From: JBJHBP01 sp050485645
Lineage (GTDB): Bacteria; Pseudomonadota; Gammaproteobacteria; Steroidobacterales; Rariloculaceae
Direction: 5' to 3'
Assembly: GCA_050485645.1 (NCBI GenBank)
Contig: JBJHBT010000028.1
Coordinates: forward strand, 1-53,115
DNA length: 53,115 nucleotides
The notes under the pieces were generated by a model that ran no database searches, was not told where the DNA came from, and worked only from the letters and a program-made list of their open reading frames with translations. This document shows, one piece after another, positions 1-7,737 of this stretch. The position numbers were made by a program, and so were the translations under genes. Numbering within the stretch: the first letter of the stretch is position 1; every line of letters begins with the position of its first letter.

Positions 1-685
1 GCGAAAGCCTTGACCGTATGAGCTTCGTTGGCGCAATCATTGTTCTATCTGCCACTCCCCGCAGGGCCAGTATGCATAAGACCTTTGCGCTCTACCACTG
101 CCTCAAGGCGCCGCAAACGAAGGCACGTCTCAAACCCTGAGAATGGGCCGGACGGCTCGGAACTCACCGGTGGCGACATCCTAAAGGGCTTCAGCTTTTC
201 CAGGTAGCGTTGGCACATTTTGCTCGCGACTCCCGACTCGAAGTCGACCATGCTCATCTGCTTTGAACGAAGTGCAATGGTGCGCGGCGGGTAAAACACT
301 TTCGATAGCCATGTTCTTTCCGGCAACCCAACAGTTGTTTAGACAGAATCCGAAATTCATACGATAGGCAGATTGTAAAACTCACCTTTTCGGGTAGATT
401 CTGCCCAATCCAATAAAACCGAACAACTGCAATTTTTGGCCTCCCCCGCCACCCTGGGCCCACTCACAACGCACCCTCCCATGGCCGCCACCGGACCGAG
501 TCCGCAGCAGGCCCATCAACAAGAGCCGCCCCCCTCCGAGGCGCCCACGGAACCAAGCGTCGGCTGCTGCAGCCAGCCATACCAAGGGCTTGAGGAATCT
601 TGACGGATAACGATCTTCAATTGATGGGTCAGCTGGTGCAGGATAAGCCGCGTAGGTTCGAAATAGTGCAGAGGAGAAACGAAAA
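1..685. other. No recognisable gene
   Basis: I find no coding frame with protein-like composition on either strand in this stretch; the short frames present are arginine- and proline-rich or low-complexity, as expected by chance in GC-rich DNA. The last 20 bases carry the ribosome binding site of the following gene. The left edge may be the tail of an element outside the window. Confidence 0.5.
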
Positions 686-1165
686 ATGAAAACTGTATTG
701 AGGGGGATATTTGCGGTATTGGCCGCGGTTCCGCTGCTCGCTCATGCTCAAGGTGCGACGGGCACCTGGGCGGGCGAATTCACCCCGCCGGCCGGGCCTG
801 GCGGCGGCGGCGGCGCACCATTGGCCATTACAGTCGTGCTCAATGCCGATGGTTCGGGAACGTTCAGGCAGGGTGATCAGGAAGCCACCGAGCTGTCCGA
901 TGTCGTGATCGACGGTTCCTCGGTGTCTTTCAAACGTACCGTGAATTTCGGCGGAGGGCCAGGTGGCGGTGGCGGTGGCCCGGGCGGCGGCATCGTGTTG
1001 GCGTACGCCGGAGAAGTCGAGGGCGACACGTTGACAATGGGTATTTCCGTTGAAGGCGGTGGTCCTGGTGGAGGCCCAGGCGGTGGCGGCCCAGGTGGCG
1101 GCCCCGGCGGTGGTCCAGGCGGTGGCGGATTCCAGATTCCACCGCTGGTTCTCACCCGGCAATAG
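686..1165 (+). CDS. Secreted glycine/proline-rich repeat protein
   Basis: This 159-residue protein has a clear N-terminal signal peptide (Lys, hydrophobic core, cleavage after AHA near residue 21), so it should be exported. The mature part begins with a short 'GTWAGEF' segment and a beta-strand-like stretch resembling small secreted domains that start with GxW. Three glycine-rich blocks interrupt it, around residues 36-42, 90-101 and 125-148; the last is a run of GGPGGG units. It ends with a hydrophobic 'PPLVLTR' strand. The start is fixed by GAGGAGA about 8 bases upstream. I cannot assign a function. The gene stands alone and is convergent with the cytochrome genes. The proline-rich frame on the opposite strand is a shadow of the GGPGGG codons. 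Confidence 0.75.
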   Translation: MKTVLRGIFAVLAAVPLLAHAQGATGTWAGEFTPPAGPGGGGGAPLAITVVLNADGSGTFRQGDQEATELSDVVIDGSSVSFKRTVNFGGGPGGGGGGPGGGIVLAYAGEVEGDTLTMGISVEGGGPGGGPGGGGPGGGPGGGPGGGGFQIPPLVLTRQ

Positions 1166-1239
1166 CCCGCACGCGGACCCACTCGAGGGCCCGAAAGTCC
1201 CACGCAAGGGTCCAGGCAAGGACCGACAGCAACAGGTGA

Positions 1240-1264
1240 GAGGCCCGGCCGCCAGCCGGGCCTC
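1240..1264. terminator. Hairpin between convergent genes
   Basis: A perfect 10-bp stem (GAGGCCCGGC paired with GCCGGGCCTC) with a 5-base loop lies between the convergent ends of the Gly-rich gene and the c-type heme membrane protein. It could stop transcription from both sides, but no T tract follows on either strand, so intrinsic termination is unproven. Confidence 0.45.
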
Positions 1265-1336
1265 AACCTGATCATGAGGCCAACTCAGAACCCCCGAGGC
1301 GTCAGACCTGCGTCAGACCCGCGCCTGCCCCGGCGA

Positions 1337-2182
1337 CTACAGCCGCAACCAGCTCCGCATCAGGGTCAGCACGTCGGCCGGCACGTTCATCGCGCCTACG
1401 GTGGTGTTCACCGGCGCGTCAGCTTCAATCCACCATCGAATGATTTCGACTTCATCCGCTGTCAGCGGCGTGTTGCCGTCGGCCGGCATGAACGCTTCGT
1501 GCTGTGATGGCAGCGTGATGCGATAGTGCAGCTCGCTGCGCTCGACATTTCCGGGCAGCACGACGCGGCCGGTCTCACCACCGCGCATCGTGGCCTCGTA
1601 ATCCCACAGATTCAGGTCGCCATCCTGGCGTTCCGTGCCATGACAGGTCGAACAGCGATTGCGCAGCATCGGTCGCACCAGATCCAGATACGGGTCCGCG
1701 AGCGCAACATCCGTTACACGTGGCCGACGCGGATCCAGACCGGCCAGGGACCGGATGGGCTGTGGTGCGTACTCAACGAGGTAGGTGGAGCCGTGGGTGA
1801 GATTGCCGCCGTAGTGGCCGGTGACAAACAGCAGCACCACCACCGTGACGGCAAGCGGCGTGCCCAGCCTTGCATAGCCGGCCGGATTGCGGGCACTCAT
1901 GAACCAGATCACCACGGCCACCAGCGCCACCAGCGTGCCGCTGATCATGTGAATGCCGACGGTCGGCTGTGTGAAGCCGCCTTCGAGAAAGTGCAGATAA
2001 CCGAGGACGACCGTCGCCACCGCCGTGACGGCACCGGCCGCCCACAGAAACGGCAGTGCAGCCGCGTAGCGGCCCTGGCCACGACGCGACAGCCAGTGCA
2101 TCACCGCGGCCACGAGCAGTATGCCTATCGGCAGATGCAGGGCAAGCACATGGAATCGGCCGAGGAAAAACAGAAAATCCAT
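1337..2182 (-). CDS. Membrane protein with C-terminal c-type heme domain
   Basis: The roughly 281-residue protein has four hydrophobic segments in its first 140 residues, starting with an 'H-x-L-A-L-H-L-P-I-G' pattern as in DUF2231-type membrane domains. A periplasmic domain follows, with one heme c site CSTCH at about residue 176 and the flanking pattern of planctomycete-type cytochrome c domains (PSCyt1: 'LxxRCxxCHG', then 'SELxxRI' and 'MPxxGxxPLT'). It should anchor a c-type heme at the outer face of the inner membrane. An upstream GTG at 2188 is possible, but GGAG sits 8 bases before the ATG at 2182, so I prefer that start. It is the last gene of the minus-strand redox cluster, about 100 bases after the cytochrome c'-like gene, and probably takes part in the same electron chain. 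Confidence 0.8.
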   Translation of the reverse strand: MDFLFFLGRFHVLALHLPIGILLVAAVMHWLSRRGQGRYAAALPFLWAAGAVTAVATVVLGYLHFLEGGFTQPTVGIHMISGTLVALVAVVIWFMSARNPAGYARLGTPLAVTVVVLLFVTGHYGGNLTHGSTYLVEYAPQPIRSLAGLDPRRPRVTDVALADPYLDLVRPMLRNRCSTCHGTERQDGDLNLWDYEATMRGGETGRVVLPGNVERSELHYRITLPSQHEAFMPADGNTPLTADEVEIIRWWIEADAPVNTTVGAMNVPADVLTLMRSWLRL

Positions 2183-2284
2183 GAACACGGCTCCGGTCAG
2201 CGGTATGGAATCGCGTCAGTGCGGCGTCGCATCAAGCCCGATGCCGACGAAGCGGCTACCCGCAACGACCGGTCACGATGACGA

Positions 2285-2767
2285 TCAATCCGGTGCCCGG
2301 AACGAGCGATGGCAATTGCCACAGGTCTGGGAGAACGCTCTCAGCGCAGCGCCGGAGCCCGCGATCCCGCCGCTGCCGGCCGCGTCGGCCAGGGAACGCG
2401 CGGAATTCTGGAAGTCCGCGCTGCGACCGGCGAAATCATCCCAGTTGTCCCAGATCGCGGGCAGCGCGCGGCTGCCGGGGACGGCGCTGTTCGGAATGAA
2501 GCCCTCGTGCGCCATGCCGGTGAGCGCAACCAGATCCTGCGCGTCCTTGATGAAAACCGCTTCATCGGCAGGCACGTCGCCGTCCGCCATCATGCGCATG
2601 CGCGTGAGCTTCCACGTGATGACGTTCATCAGACCATCACGCATCTGATAGGCCTGCGCCTCCGGTGAGTTGTCCAGCTGAGGCGGCTGGTCGCCCGACG
2701 AGCAGCCCGCCACGAACAGTGCAATGACCAGCCCTGATGACATCAGCTTGCGGAACAGACGGTGCAT
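2285..2767 (-). CDS. Cytochrome c'-like lipoprotein
   Basis: This 160-residue protein starts with a lipoprotein signal (lipobox VAGC, Cys at about residue 21) and ends with a CGNCH heme-binding motif about 12 residues from the C-terminus. Between them lies an all-helical stretch of the length expected for the four-helix bundle of the cytochrome c'/c556 family, whose heme motif sits at the C-terminal end. The protein is probably lipid-anchored and faces the periplasm. A GAGGGG ribosome site precedes the ATG. Upstream, on the same strand, are the helical orphan and the cytochrome b of the molybdo-enzyme cluster, separated by 113 bases. It is a likely soluble-side electron carrier or electron exit for that enzyme. 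Confidence 0.8.
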   Translation of the reverse strand: MHRLFRKLMSSGLVIALFVAGCSSGDQPPQLDNSPEAQAYQMRDGLMNVITWKLTRMRMMADGDVPADEAVFIKDAQDLVALTGMAHEGFIPNSAVPGSRALPAIWDNWDDFAGRSADFQNSARSLADAAGSGGIAGSGAALRAFSQTCGNCHRSFRAPD

Positions 2768-2880
2768 TGGAAACCCCTCGGATTAGTTGTTGTGTTCAGT
2801 GTTTGGGCAGCATATACAAAGGCATCGCAACGCCGCAAGGCGGCCGTGGCACCGTGGTCCGGTAAGCACCGCGTGTGGGG

Positions 2881-3309
2881 TTACGCTGCGGCATCACCCT
2901 GCGAAACCAGCGCTTCATCGAGTACGAACAGATCCGTCAGCAGTGTGCGCACATGAATCGACGCATTGAGATTGTCGATCAACCGTGAACTCACGTCCGC
3001 TTGGCCGGCCACCAGACGGATCACCGCGTGCGCCCGCTGTGCGTCATCGGCTACGGCACGCAGAAACGGCTGTACTTCGTCGGCCAGTGCGGCGTCCTGC
3101 GCGCGCACGCAGACATCGACCACGTCGCCCAGCCCGTGCAATGCATCGAGCATGGCGCTCAGGTGTTCGCGCACCGCGCTGCGTCCGCCGCCGGTGCCTT
3201 TGTCGGTAGCGCGGCCCTGCGCGGCATAGGCGAGCATGAATTCATAGCCGGACTCGATGGCATCGATGCGCTGGTCGAGATCAGCTCTGGCTGTCTGCGC
3301 TGTGGTCAT
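2881..3309 (-). CDS. Helical orphan protein of the redox cluster
   Basis: This 142-residue protein has no signal peptide or membrane span and reads as almost purely alpha-helical, with heptad-like spacing of leucines. An N-terminal 'YEFMLAYAAQGR' segment looks well structured. It overlaps the end of the cytochrome b gene by 29 bases, so the two are almost certainly co-translated. I do not recognise a family. The length and helical content would fit a four-helix bundle, such as an assembly factor or hemerythrin-like domain, but I do not see the spaced His/Glu metal ligands of hemerythrins. The operon position suggests a cytoplasmic role in assembly or regulation of the molybdo-enzyme; this is inference only. 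Confidence 0.6.
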   Translation of the reverse strand: MTTAQTARADLDQRIDAIESGYEFMLAYAAQGRATDKGTGGGRSAVREHLSAMLDALHGLGDVVDVCVRAQDAALADEVQPFLRAVADDAQRAHAVIRLVAGQADVSSRLIDNLNASIHVRTLLTDLFVLDEALVSQGDAAA

Positions 3310-4048
3310 TCCGATCCCTGCTTCTGGTGACTGGTGGCGTTGCCGCTGATGGCCCGCCGTCGGGCTGATCGCCGCCTCGTGCGGGCCATCGGTGCGGATC
3401 GTGATGGCGGCGATACTCCTCGCCGGTGATCCAGCCGAGAATCATCGCACGCGTGAAATGCAGCTTCTCCGGACGCAGCGCGAAATATACATGCGCGATC
3501 ACCACGGTGATCAGGAACAGCGCGGCCAGACCGTGCAGCACATAGATCACACCCCAGGTGCTCTCTTCGAACCAGTAGGGATTGCGGCGCCACCACGGCG
3601 TATCGATGCGCATCAGCATCAGGATGCCGGTCACAAGCGTGGCCAGTACCAGCACGGCGAACAGATGGTGTACCAGCTTCTGCGCCAGTGAGTACTTGCC
3701 GGGTTTCGGCGGCGGCTCATCAGACAGCCGGGCGCTGAAACGCGCCAGCGCCGCCCAGTCACGCAGGTCCCGAACACCTATCCACATCGAGCCGGGATTG
3801 CGGCGCAGCGCGCTGATCACATGGATCAGCACGATCAGCAGCAGGATGAGTCCGGTAATCCAGTGAATCGTCACCCAGGCGAAGTTCACGCCCAGTACCG
3901 GCAGAAACGCCGTGCCGAGCAGCACCAGCACGGCAATCGCGGCGCTCCAGTGCACCAGCCTGTCGAGCCAGGCATGGCGCGTGATGCGTCGGGCAGGCTG
4001 CGTGGTCATCGCTGCCGGGGCGGGCGAACCGGATGGGTCATGCTTCAT
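3281..4048 (-). CDS. Di-heme cytochrome b subunit (FdhI/b561-like)
   Basis: The 255-residue protein has four transmembrane helices with histidines where the cytochrome b561/formate dehydrogenase gamma family places heme ligands: 'RLVHW' in helix 1, 'IHWITG' and 'LIHV' in helix 2, 'LVHHLF' before helix 3 and 'VLHGLAAL...IAHVYFALRP' in helix 4. The tail from about residue 215 is hydrophilic and probably cytoplasmic. An alternative start lies at the internal MTTQP, 13 codons in. It begins 16 bases after the 50-residue membrane protein and runs into the helical orphan. The inferred role is to pass electrons from the exported molybdo-enzyme into the quinone pool or on to the c-type cytochromes of the cluster. 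Its partner is inferred from gene order, since this family serves many different dehydrogenases. Confidence 0.85.
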   Translation of the reverse strand: MKHDPSGSPAPAAMTTQPARRITRHAWLDRLVHWSAAIAVLVLLGTAFLPVLGVNFAWVTIHWITGLILLLIVLIHVISALRRNPGSMWIGVRDLRDWAALARFSARLSDEPPPKPGKYSLAQKLVHHLFAVLVLATLVTGILMLMRIDTPWWRRNPYWFEESTWGVIYVLHGLAALFLITVVIAHVYFALRPEKLHFTRAMILGWITGEEYRRHHDPHRWPARGGDQPDGGPSAATPPVTRSRDRNDHSADSQS

Positions 4049-4064
4049 GGGCGATCAGATGCTT

Positions 4065-4217
4065 TCAGTCGCGCCTGCGGGACAACAGCGCGCTGTACAC
4101 GGCGTGCAGCACGATGAATGCCAGGCCTGCGAAAAAAAACACCGGCAGCAGATCCCACGACATGCCCTGCAGGACCTCACGACCCCAGACATCGCGGCTC
4201 ACTCTGAGTATGTCCAT
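4065..4217 (-). CDS. 50-residue single-span membrane protein
   Basis: A short frame of 50 codons lies exactly between the FAD subunit (40 bases upstream) and the cytochrome b (16 bases downstream). The product starts MDILRVSRDVWGREVLQG, then has one hydrophobic helix (about residues 22-43: LLPVFFFAGLAFIVLHAVY) and ends in SRRRD, giving a positive-inside C-terminus. A single His within the helix could be a heme ligand, but that is speculative. Its tight placement and membrane-protein composition argue that it is real. The ribosome binding site is weak, which suggests translational coupling. Small proteins of this kind often sit beside cytochrome b subunits, but I do not recognise a family. Confidence 0.6.
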   Translation of the reverse strand: MDILRVSRDVWGREVLQGMSWDLLPVFFFAGLAFIVLHAVYSALLSRRRD

Positions 4218-4257
4218 GGCGGTGAATTACCGGTCGCGCCCGCGGCCTGTCCTCCGG

Positions 4258-5247
4258 TCACGCATCTCGGATGGCGCGGGTGACGAGATTCTGCAGCAGC
4301 GGGATCTTGAAGTGGTTGTGGTTCAGTGCCGTCGCACCGCGTGTGGCGGACTGTCCGGCCAGACGCGCGGTGTCGTCATCCTTCGGCTGGCCGGTCACGA
4401 CCTCTTCCACCACGTTCAGGCGTCTGGGCACACACTGCACTGCACCGGCCACCACGCGGATGCGTTCCACGCGGTCGCCGTTCATGAACATCGCGGCGGC
4501 GATGCTCACCAGCGCGAAGTCCCAGGTCTTGCGGTCGGCGGCTTTCTCGAAGTAAGCGCGCGCGCCGGCCCACTCGGCCGGCAGGCGCACCGCCGAGAGT
4601 ACTTCGCCGGGCCGCAGTACGGTCATGCGCTCGATGTCGATGTTCGGGCCGATGAAGAATTCCTCGGCGCTCACCTCACGTTCTCCGTCGCGGCCGACGA
4701 TGACCATGCGCGCATCCAGCGCCACCAGTGCCGGCGCGGTGTCGGACGGTGACACCGCCACGCAGCGGTCGGCGCCCCACAGGCAATGCTCGCGGTTCTG
4801 GCCTTCGGGCGTGTCCGCGTAACAGGTGTTGCCGCCGGCGCGATAGCAGTTGGTGCCGTAGCGGTAATACCAGCAGCGCGCGTCCTGACAAAGGTTGCCG
4901 CCCAGCGTGCCGGTGTTGCGGATCTGCGGGCTCGCCACCACGCGCGCGGCGTCGGCCAGCAGCTGGTAACGCGCCTGCACCAGCGGGTTCTGTTCCAGCT
5001 GCGTGAGCGTGGTCATTGCACCGATCTCGAGGCCGCCGTTGTGTTCACGTACGCCGCGCAGCGCTTCGATGCCACCGAGATCGACGACGTGACGCGGCCG
5101 CTTGGCGCGGTCCTTGAACCAGTCGAAGCTGTCGTTGCCACCGGCCAGCGCCCAGCCATCGTTGCCGAAGCGTCGCAGCAGATCGACGGCGCCCTCGATG
5201 GAGTCGGGCTGATACAGCTCAAACGACGGCATCATGTCTCTTGGCAT
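4258..5247 (-). CDS. FAD subunit of molybdo-hydroxylase, with extra Cys cluster
   Basis: This 329-residue subunit belongs to the CoxM/XdhB-type FAD-binding family: 'ALAGGND' near residue 27 and 'NTGTLGGNLCQD' near residue 110 contact FAD. After the second motif comes a cysteine-rich insertion (about residues 115-160, seven Cys including CQDARC, NCYR, TCYA, HCLW and RCVAV). This resembles the extra 4Fe-4S loop known in 4-hydroxybenzoyl-CoA reductase beta and in PaoB. It would relay electrons between the molybdenum centre and 2Fe-2S side and the outside. The open frame continues 47 codons further upstream into the preceding gene, but GGGAG 10 bases before the ATG at 5247 fixes the start 14 bases after the large-subunit stop. 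It has no signal of its own and is probably exported by hitch-hiking on the Tat partner. Confidence 0.9.
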   Translation of the reverse strand: MPRDMMPSFELYQPDSIEGAVDLLRRFGNDGWALAGGNDSFDWFKDRAKRPRHVVDLGGIEALRGVREHNGGLEIGAMTTLTQLEQNPLVQARYQLLADAARVVASPQIRNTGTLGGNLCQDARCWYYRYGTNCYRAGGNTCYADTPEGQNREHCLWGADRCVAVSPSDTAPALVALDARMVIVGRDGEREVSAEEFFIGPNIDIERMTVLRPGEVLSAVRLPAEWAGARAYFEKAADRKTWDFALVSIAAAMFMNGDRVERIRVVAGAVQCVPRRLNVVEEVVTGQPKDDDTARLAGQSATRGATALNHNHFKIPLLQNLVTRAIRDA

Positions 5248-5261
5248 CGCTCGCTTGCTCC

Positions 5262-7682
5262 CTAGGCTGTGTTCACGTCCAACGGACCGTGTGACTGTGC
5301 CCTGCCTGCCGCCGCGTTGACGATCATGTCGGCGGTGACCGGTGTGCGGTTGAAGGTGTGACCACCCAGCGCATCGGAGATGGCGCACAGCAGCGCCGCC
5401 GTGCCCGATCCCATCACCGGCTCCCCAACGCCCTTGGTGCCCATCGGGCTCTGCGGATCCGGCTGGTCAACCGCGAACGCGCGCGCGCGTTCGGGTACGT
5501 CGAGAAAGCTCGGCGGCTTGGCCTGATACAGACCGATATTGGCCGGCAGGCCATTCTGGTGGTCGTAGATGAAGTGTTCGGTGTGCGCCATGCCGAAGCC
5601 CATGACGGCACCACTGAGTATCTGCGAATGCAGGCTTTGCGGATGAATCACCGTGCCGCAGTCGGCCACGCCCACGTAGTCGAGGATGTCGATGCTGCCG
5701 GTTTCGAGGTCGACGTCGACCTCGATGAAACCCACCGTGAACGCGGCCGGCGAACCTTCAATCGGCAGATTGTCGCGCGCGACCCCGATCAGACCGGAAC
5801 CTGCCAGCGCCGTGGCCGATGTGCGCGTCATCACGTTGATGTCACCGGGCAGCTCATGTCCGTCGTAGCGACCGCCCAGTTCGATCGCGCGGCGCGCCGC
5901 ATCGGCGAAGCTGATGCCGGTGGACGGATCGTCGCTGCGAAACACGCGCTGGTCACCAACGTCGTAGTCATCGGCCGACCCGCCAAGATCCATCGCCGCG
6001 ATTTCCTTCAGCTTGGTCAGGGCATCCATGGCGGCCACGTAGTTCGTCCGCGCCATCGTGAATGAGGTGTTGCTGCCGAACTGGCCGACATTCCACGGTA
6101 GATGCCTGCGGCTGTCGCCGCGTTCGATGACGACGTTGTCCCAGTCGGCCTTCAGTACCTCGGCTGCGATCCGTGACGTGCCGCTGTGCGAGAACGTGCC
6201 GAGATTGCCGACGCCGGTATGGATGTGGAGCACGCCGTCCGGCGTGATCCGCACCAGGCCGTCGAAGCCGAACATGCCGGCGGGATGATAAGCCTGGCCG
6301 ATGCCCACGCCGCGCACCCTGGAGCCGTTGCGCTGCCCGCTGCGCGCGCGGCGCTCCTCCCAGTTGAATTCGCGCGCCCCGATTTCCAGCGCCTCGTGCA
6401 TGAAGCAGCTGGTGGTCTGTCCGGCGCGGTTCTCACCGTAACGGGTAGCGGCGGTGGGTGCGTTGATGCGGCGGATTTCCAGCCGGTCGATGCCCAGCTC
6501 ACGCGCAGCCTTGTCGAGTATCGGCTCCATCGCCGCCGACGTCTGGTTGTAGCCGGGACCACGCTGCGCAGAGCGCGGCGGCGTGTTGGTTGCCACGGAA
6601 ATCCCGCGCCAGCGCATGGCGTCGGGCTGATACAGCAGCGACACCGTGTCGCCGGAGGCGGGCCAGTCCGGAAAGCCCACCGACGGACCGTTCTCCTGCA
6701 CCACGTAGAAGTCGACCGCGTTGATGCGCCCGTCGGGCATGAAGCCGATGCGCACGCGGCCCTGGAAGCCGCAGCGTGCGGCGCCAAGAAAGTATTCCTC
6801 GGCGCGGCTGATGCGCAGCATCACCGGTCGCTGGACCTTGCGCGCCATGTGCGCGGAGATCGACATGCACGGATAACCGGCCGCCTTGGAGCCGAAGCCG
6901 CCGCCGCAGGTCTCGCCGATCAGTACCAGATCATCGGCACCGATGCCGATCATCGCCGCCAGCGGCGGCACCGTGAAGCTCTGGCTCTGGACGGACGCAT
7001 ACACGAAGCAGCGGCCATTCTCCCAGTACGCCATCGAGCTGCGCGGTTCGAGCGAGTGATGCGACAGATTCGCGGTGACGAAGCTCTCGTCGAGCACCAG
7101 CGTCGAGCGCTCGAACTCGGCATCCAGATCGCCGTAGGCCCATTCGGCGTGCGGCTGACCCGTGGGCATCCGGCCTTCGCCGGCATCGGCGAAATCGCGC
7201 GCCGTCCATTTCACGCGCTCGATCAGCGGTCGACCGGGAATGCGGCGGTTGTCCAGGCAGTTGCCGTCGGTGCGTGCATCGGGGCCGCCCGGGAACAGGC
7301 TTTCCAGCGGATCCACGGTGAACGGCAGCGGTTCCATGTCGAGGCGGATCGCATCGATGGCATCCTGCGCGAGCTGCTCGGTGACGGCGGCCACCGCGAG
7401 GATCGGCGCACCAACATAACGCGGATTGTTGGTGAGGATCGGTTCGTTCAGCGCCCCCTGATCCGGCACATCGTCGGCGGTGAGGATGCCGAGCACGCCC
7501 TCCATGGCCAGCGCGCGCGAGGCGTCGATGTTGCGTACCTGCGCATGCGGCATCGGGCTCAGCATCAGCCGGCAGTACACCATGCCTTCAGCGCGAAAGT
7601 CCTCGGCGTATTTGGCCTCGCCGGTAACCTTGCCGTGCACGTCCGGCGGTACGAAGTTCTGGCCAAGTAACAGGTAACTCAT
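5262..7682 (-). CDS. Molybdopterin-binding large subunit, aldehyde/xanthine dehydrogenase family
   Basis: This 806-residue catalytic subunit has the two-domain layout of the family: an N-terminal hammerhead domain ('GKVTGEAKYAEDF' near residue 16) and a C-terminal cofactor domain. Cofactor motifs are 'GETCGGGFGSK' near residue 258, 'QRGPGYNQTSAAME' near residue 370 and 'GTKGVGEP' near residue 750, whose Glu is the base that activates the hydroxylating water. The family oxidises aldehydes, purines or N-heterocycles; I cannot name the substrate. Length and motifs are complete. It lies 55 bases after the Tat-bearing 2Fe-2S subunit and 14 bases before the FAD subunit. No XdhC/PaoD-type insertion chaperone gene is in the window. 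Confidence 0.93.
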   Translation of the reverse strand: MSYLLLGQNFVPPDVHGKVTGEAKYAEDFRAEGMVYCRLMLSPMPHAQVRNIDASRALAMEGVLGILTADDVPDQGALNEPILTNNPRYVGAPILAVAAVTEQLAQDAIDAIRLDMEPLPFTVDPLESLFPGGPDARTDGNCLDNRRIPGRPLIERVKWTARDFADAGEGRMPTGQPHAEWAYGDLDAEFERSTLVLDESFVTANLSHHSLEPRSSMAYWENGRCFVYASVQSQSFTVPPLAAMIGIGADDLVLIGETCGGGFGSKAAGYPCMSISAHMARKVQRPVMLRISRAEEYFLGAARCGFQGRVRIGFMPDGRINAVDFYVVQENGPSVGFPDWPASGDTVSLLYQPDAMRWRGISVATNTPPRSAQRGPGYNQTSAAMEPILDKAARELGIDRLEIRRINAPTAATRYGENRAGQTTSCFMHEALEIGAREFNWEERRARSGQRNGSRVRGVGIGQAYHPAGMFGFDGLVRITPDGVLHIHTGVGNLGTFSHSGTSRIAAEVLKADWDNVVIERGDSRRHLPWNVGQFGSNTSFTMARTNYVAAMDALTKLKEIAAMDLGGSADDYDVGDQRVFRSDDPSTGISFADAARRAIELGGRYDGHELPGDINVMTRTSATALAGSGLIGVARDNLPIEGSPAAFTVGFIEVDVDLETGSIDILDYVGVADCGTVIHPQSLHSQILSGAVMGFGMAHTEHFIYDHQNGLPANIGLYQAKPPSFLDVPERARAFAVDQPDPQSPMGTKGVGEPVMGSGTAALLCAISDALGGHTFNRTPVTADMIVNAAAGRAQSHGPLDVNTA

Positions 7683-7737
7683 GTCAGCTTACCTCGCATC
7701 GGTTCACCTCCCGTCAGCTCACTTCGTCTGGATCTGC

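Noticed and set aside
877..1275. Proline-rich 132-residue minus-strand frame
   Set aside because: It is the exact complement of the Gly-Gly-Pro codons of the plus-strand gene, lacks a ribosome site and would overlap it fully.
6186..7670. 494-residue plus-strand frame opposite the Mo subunit
   Set aside because: It is rich in Arg, His and Ala, has no recognisable motif and lies wholly antisense to a gene with clear catalytic motifs; typical of GC-rich shadow frames.
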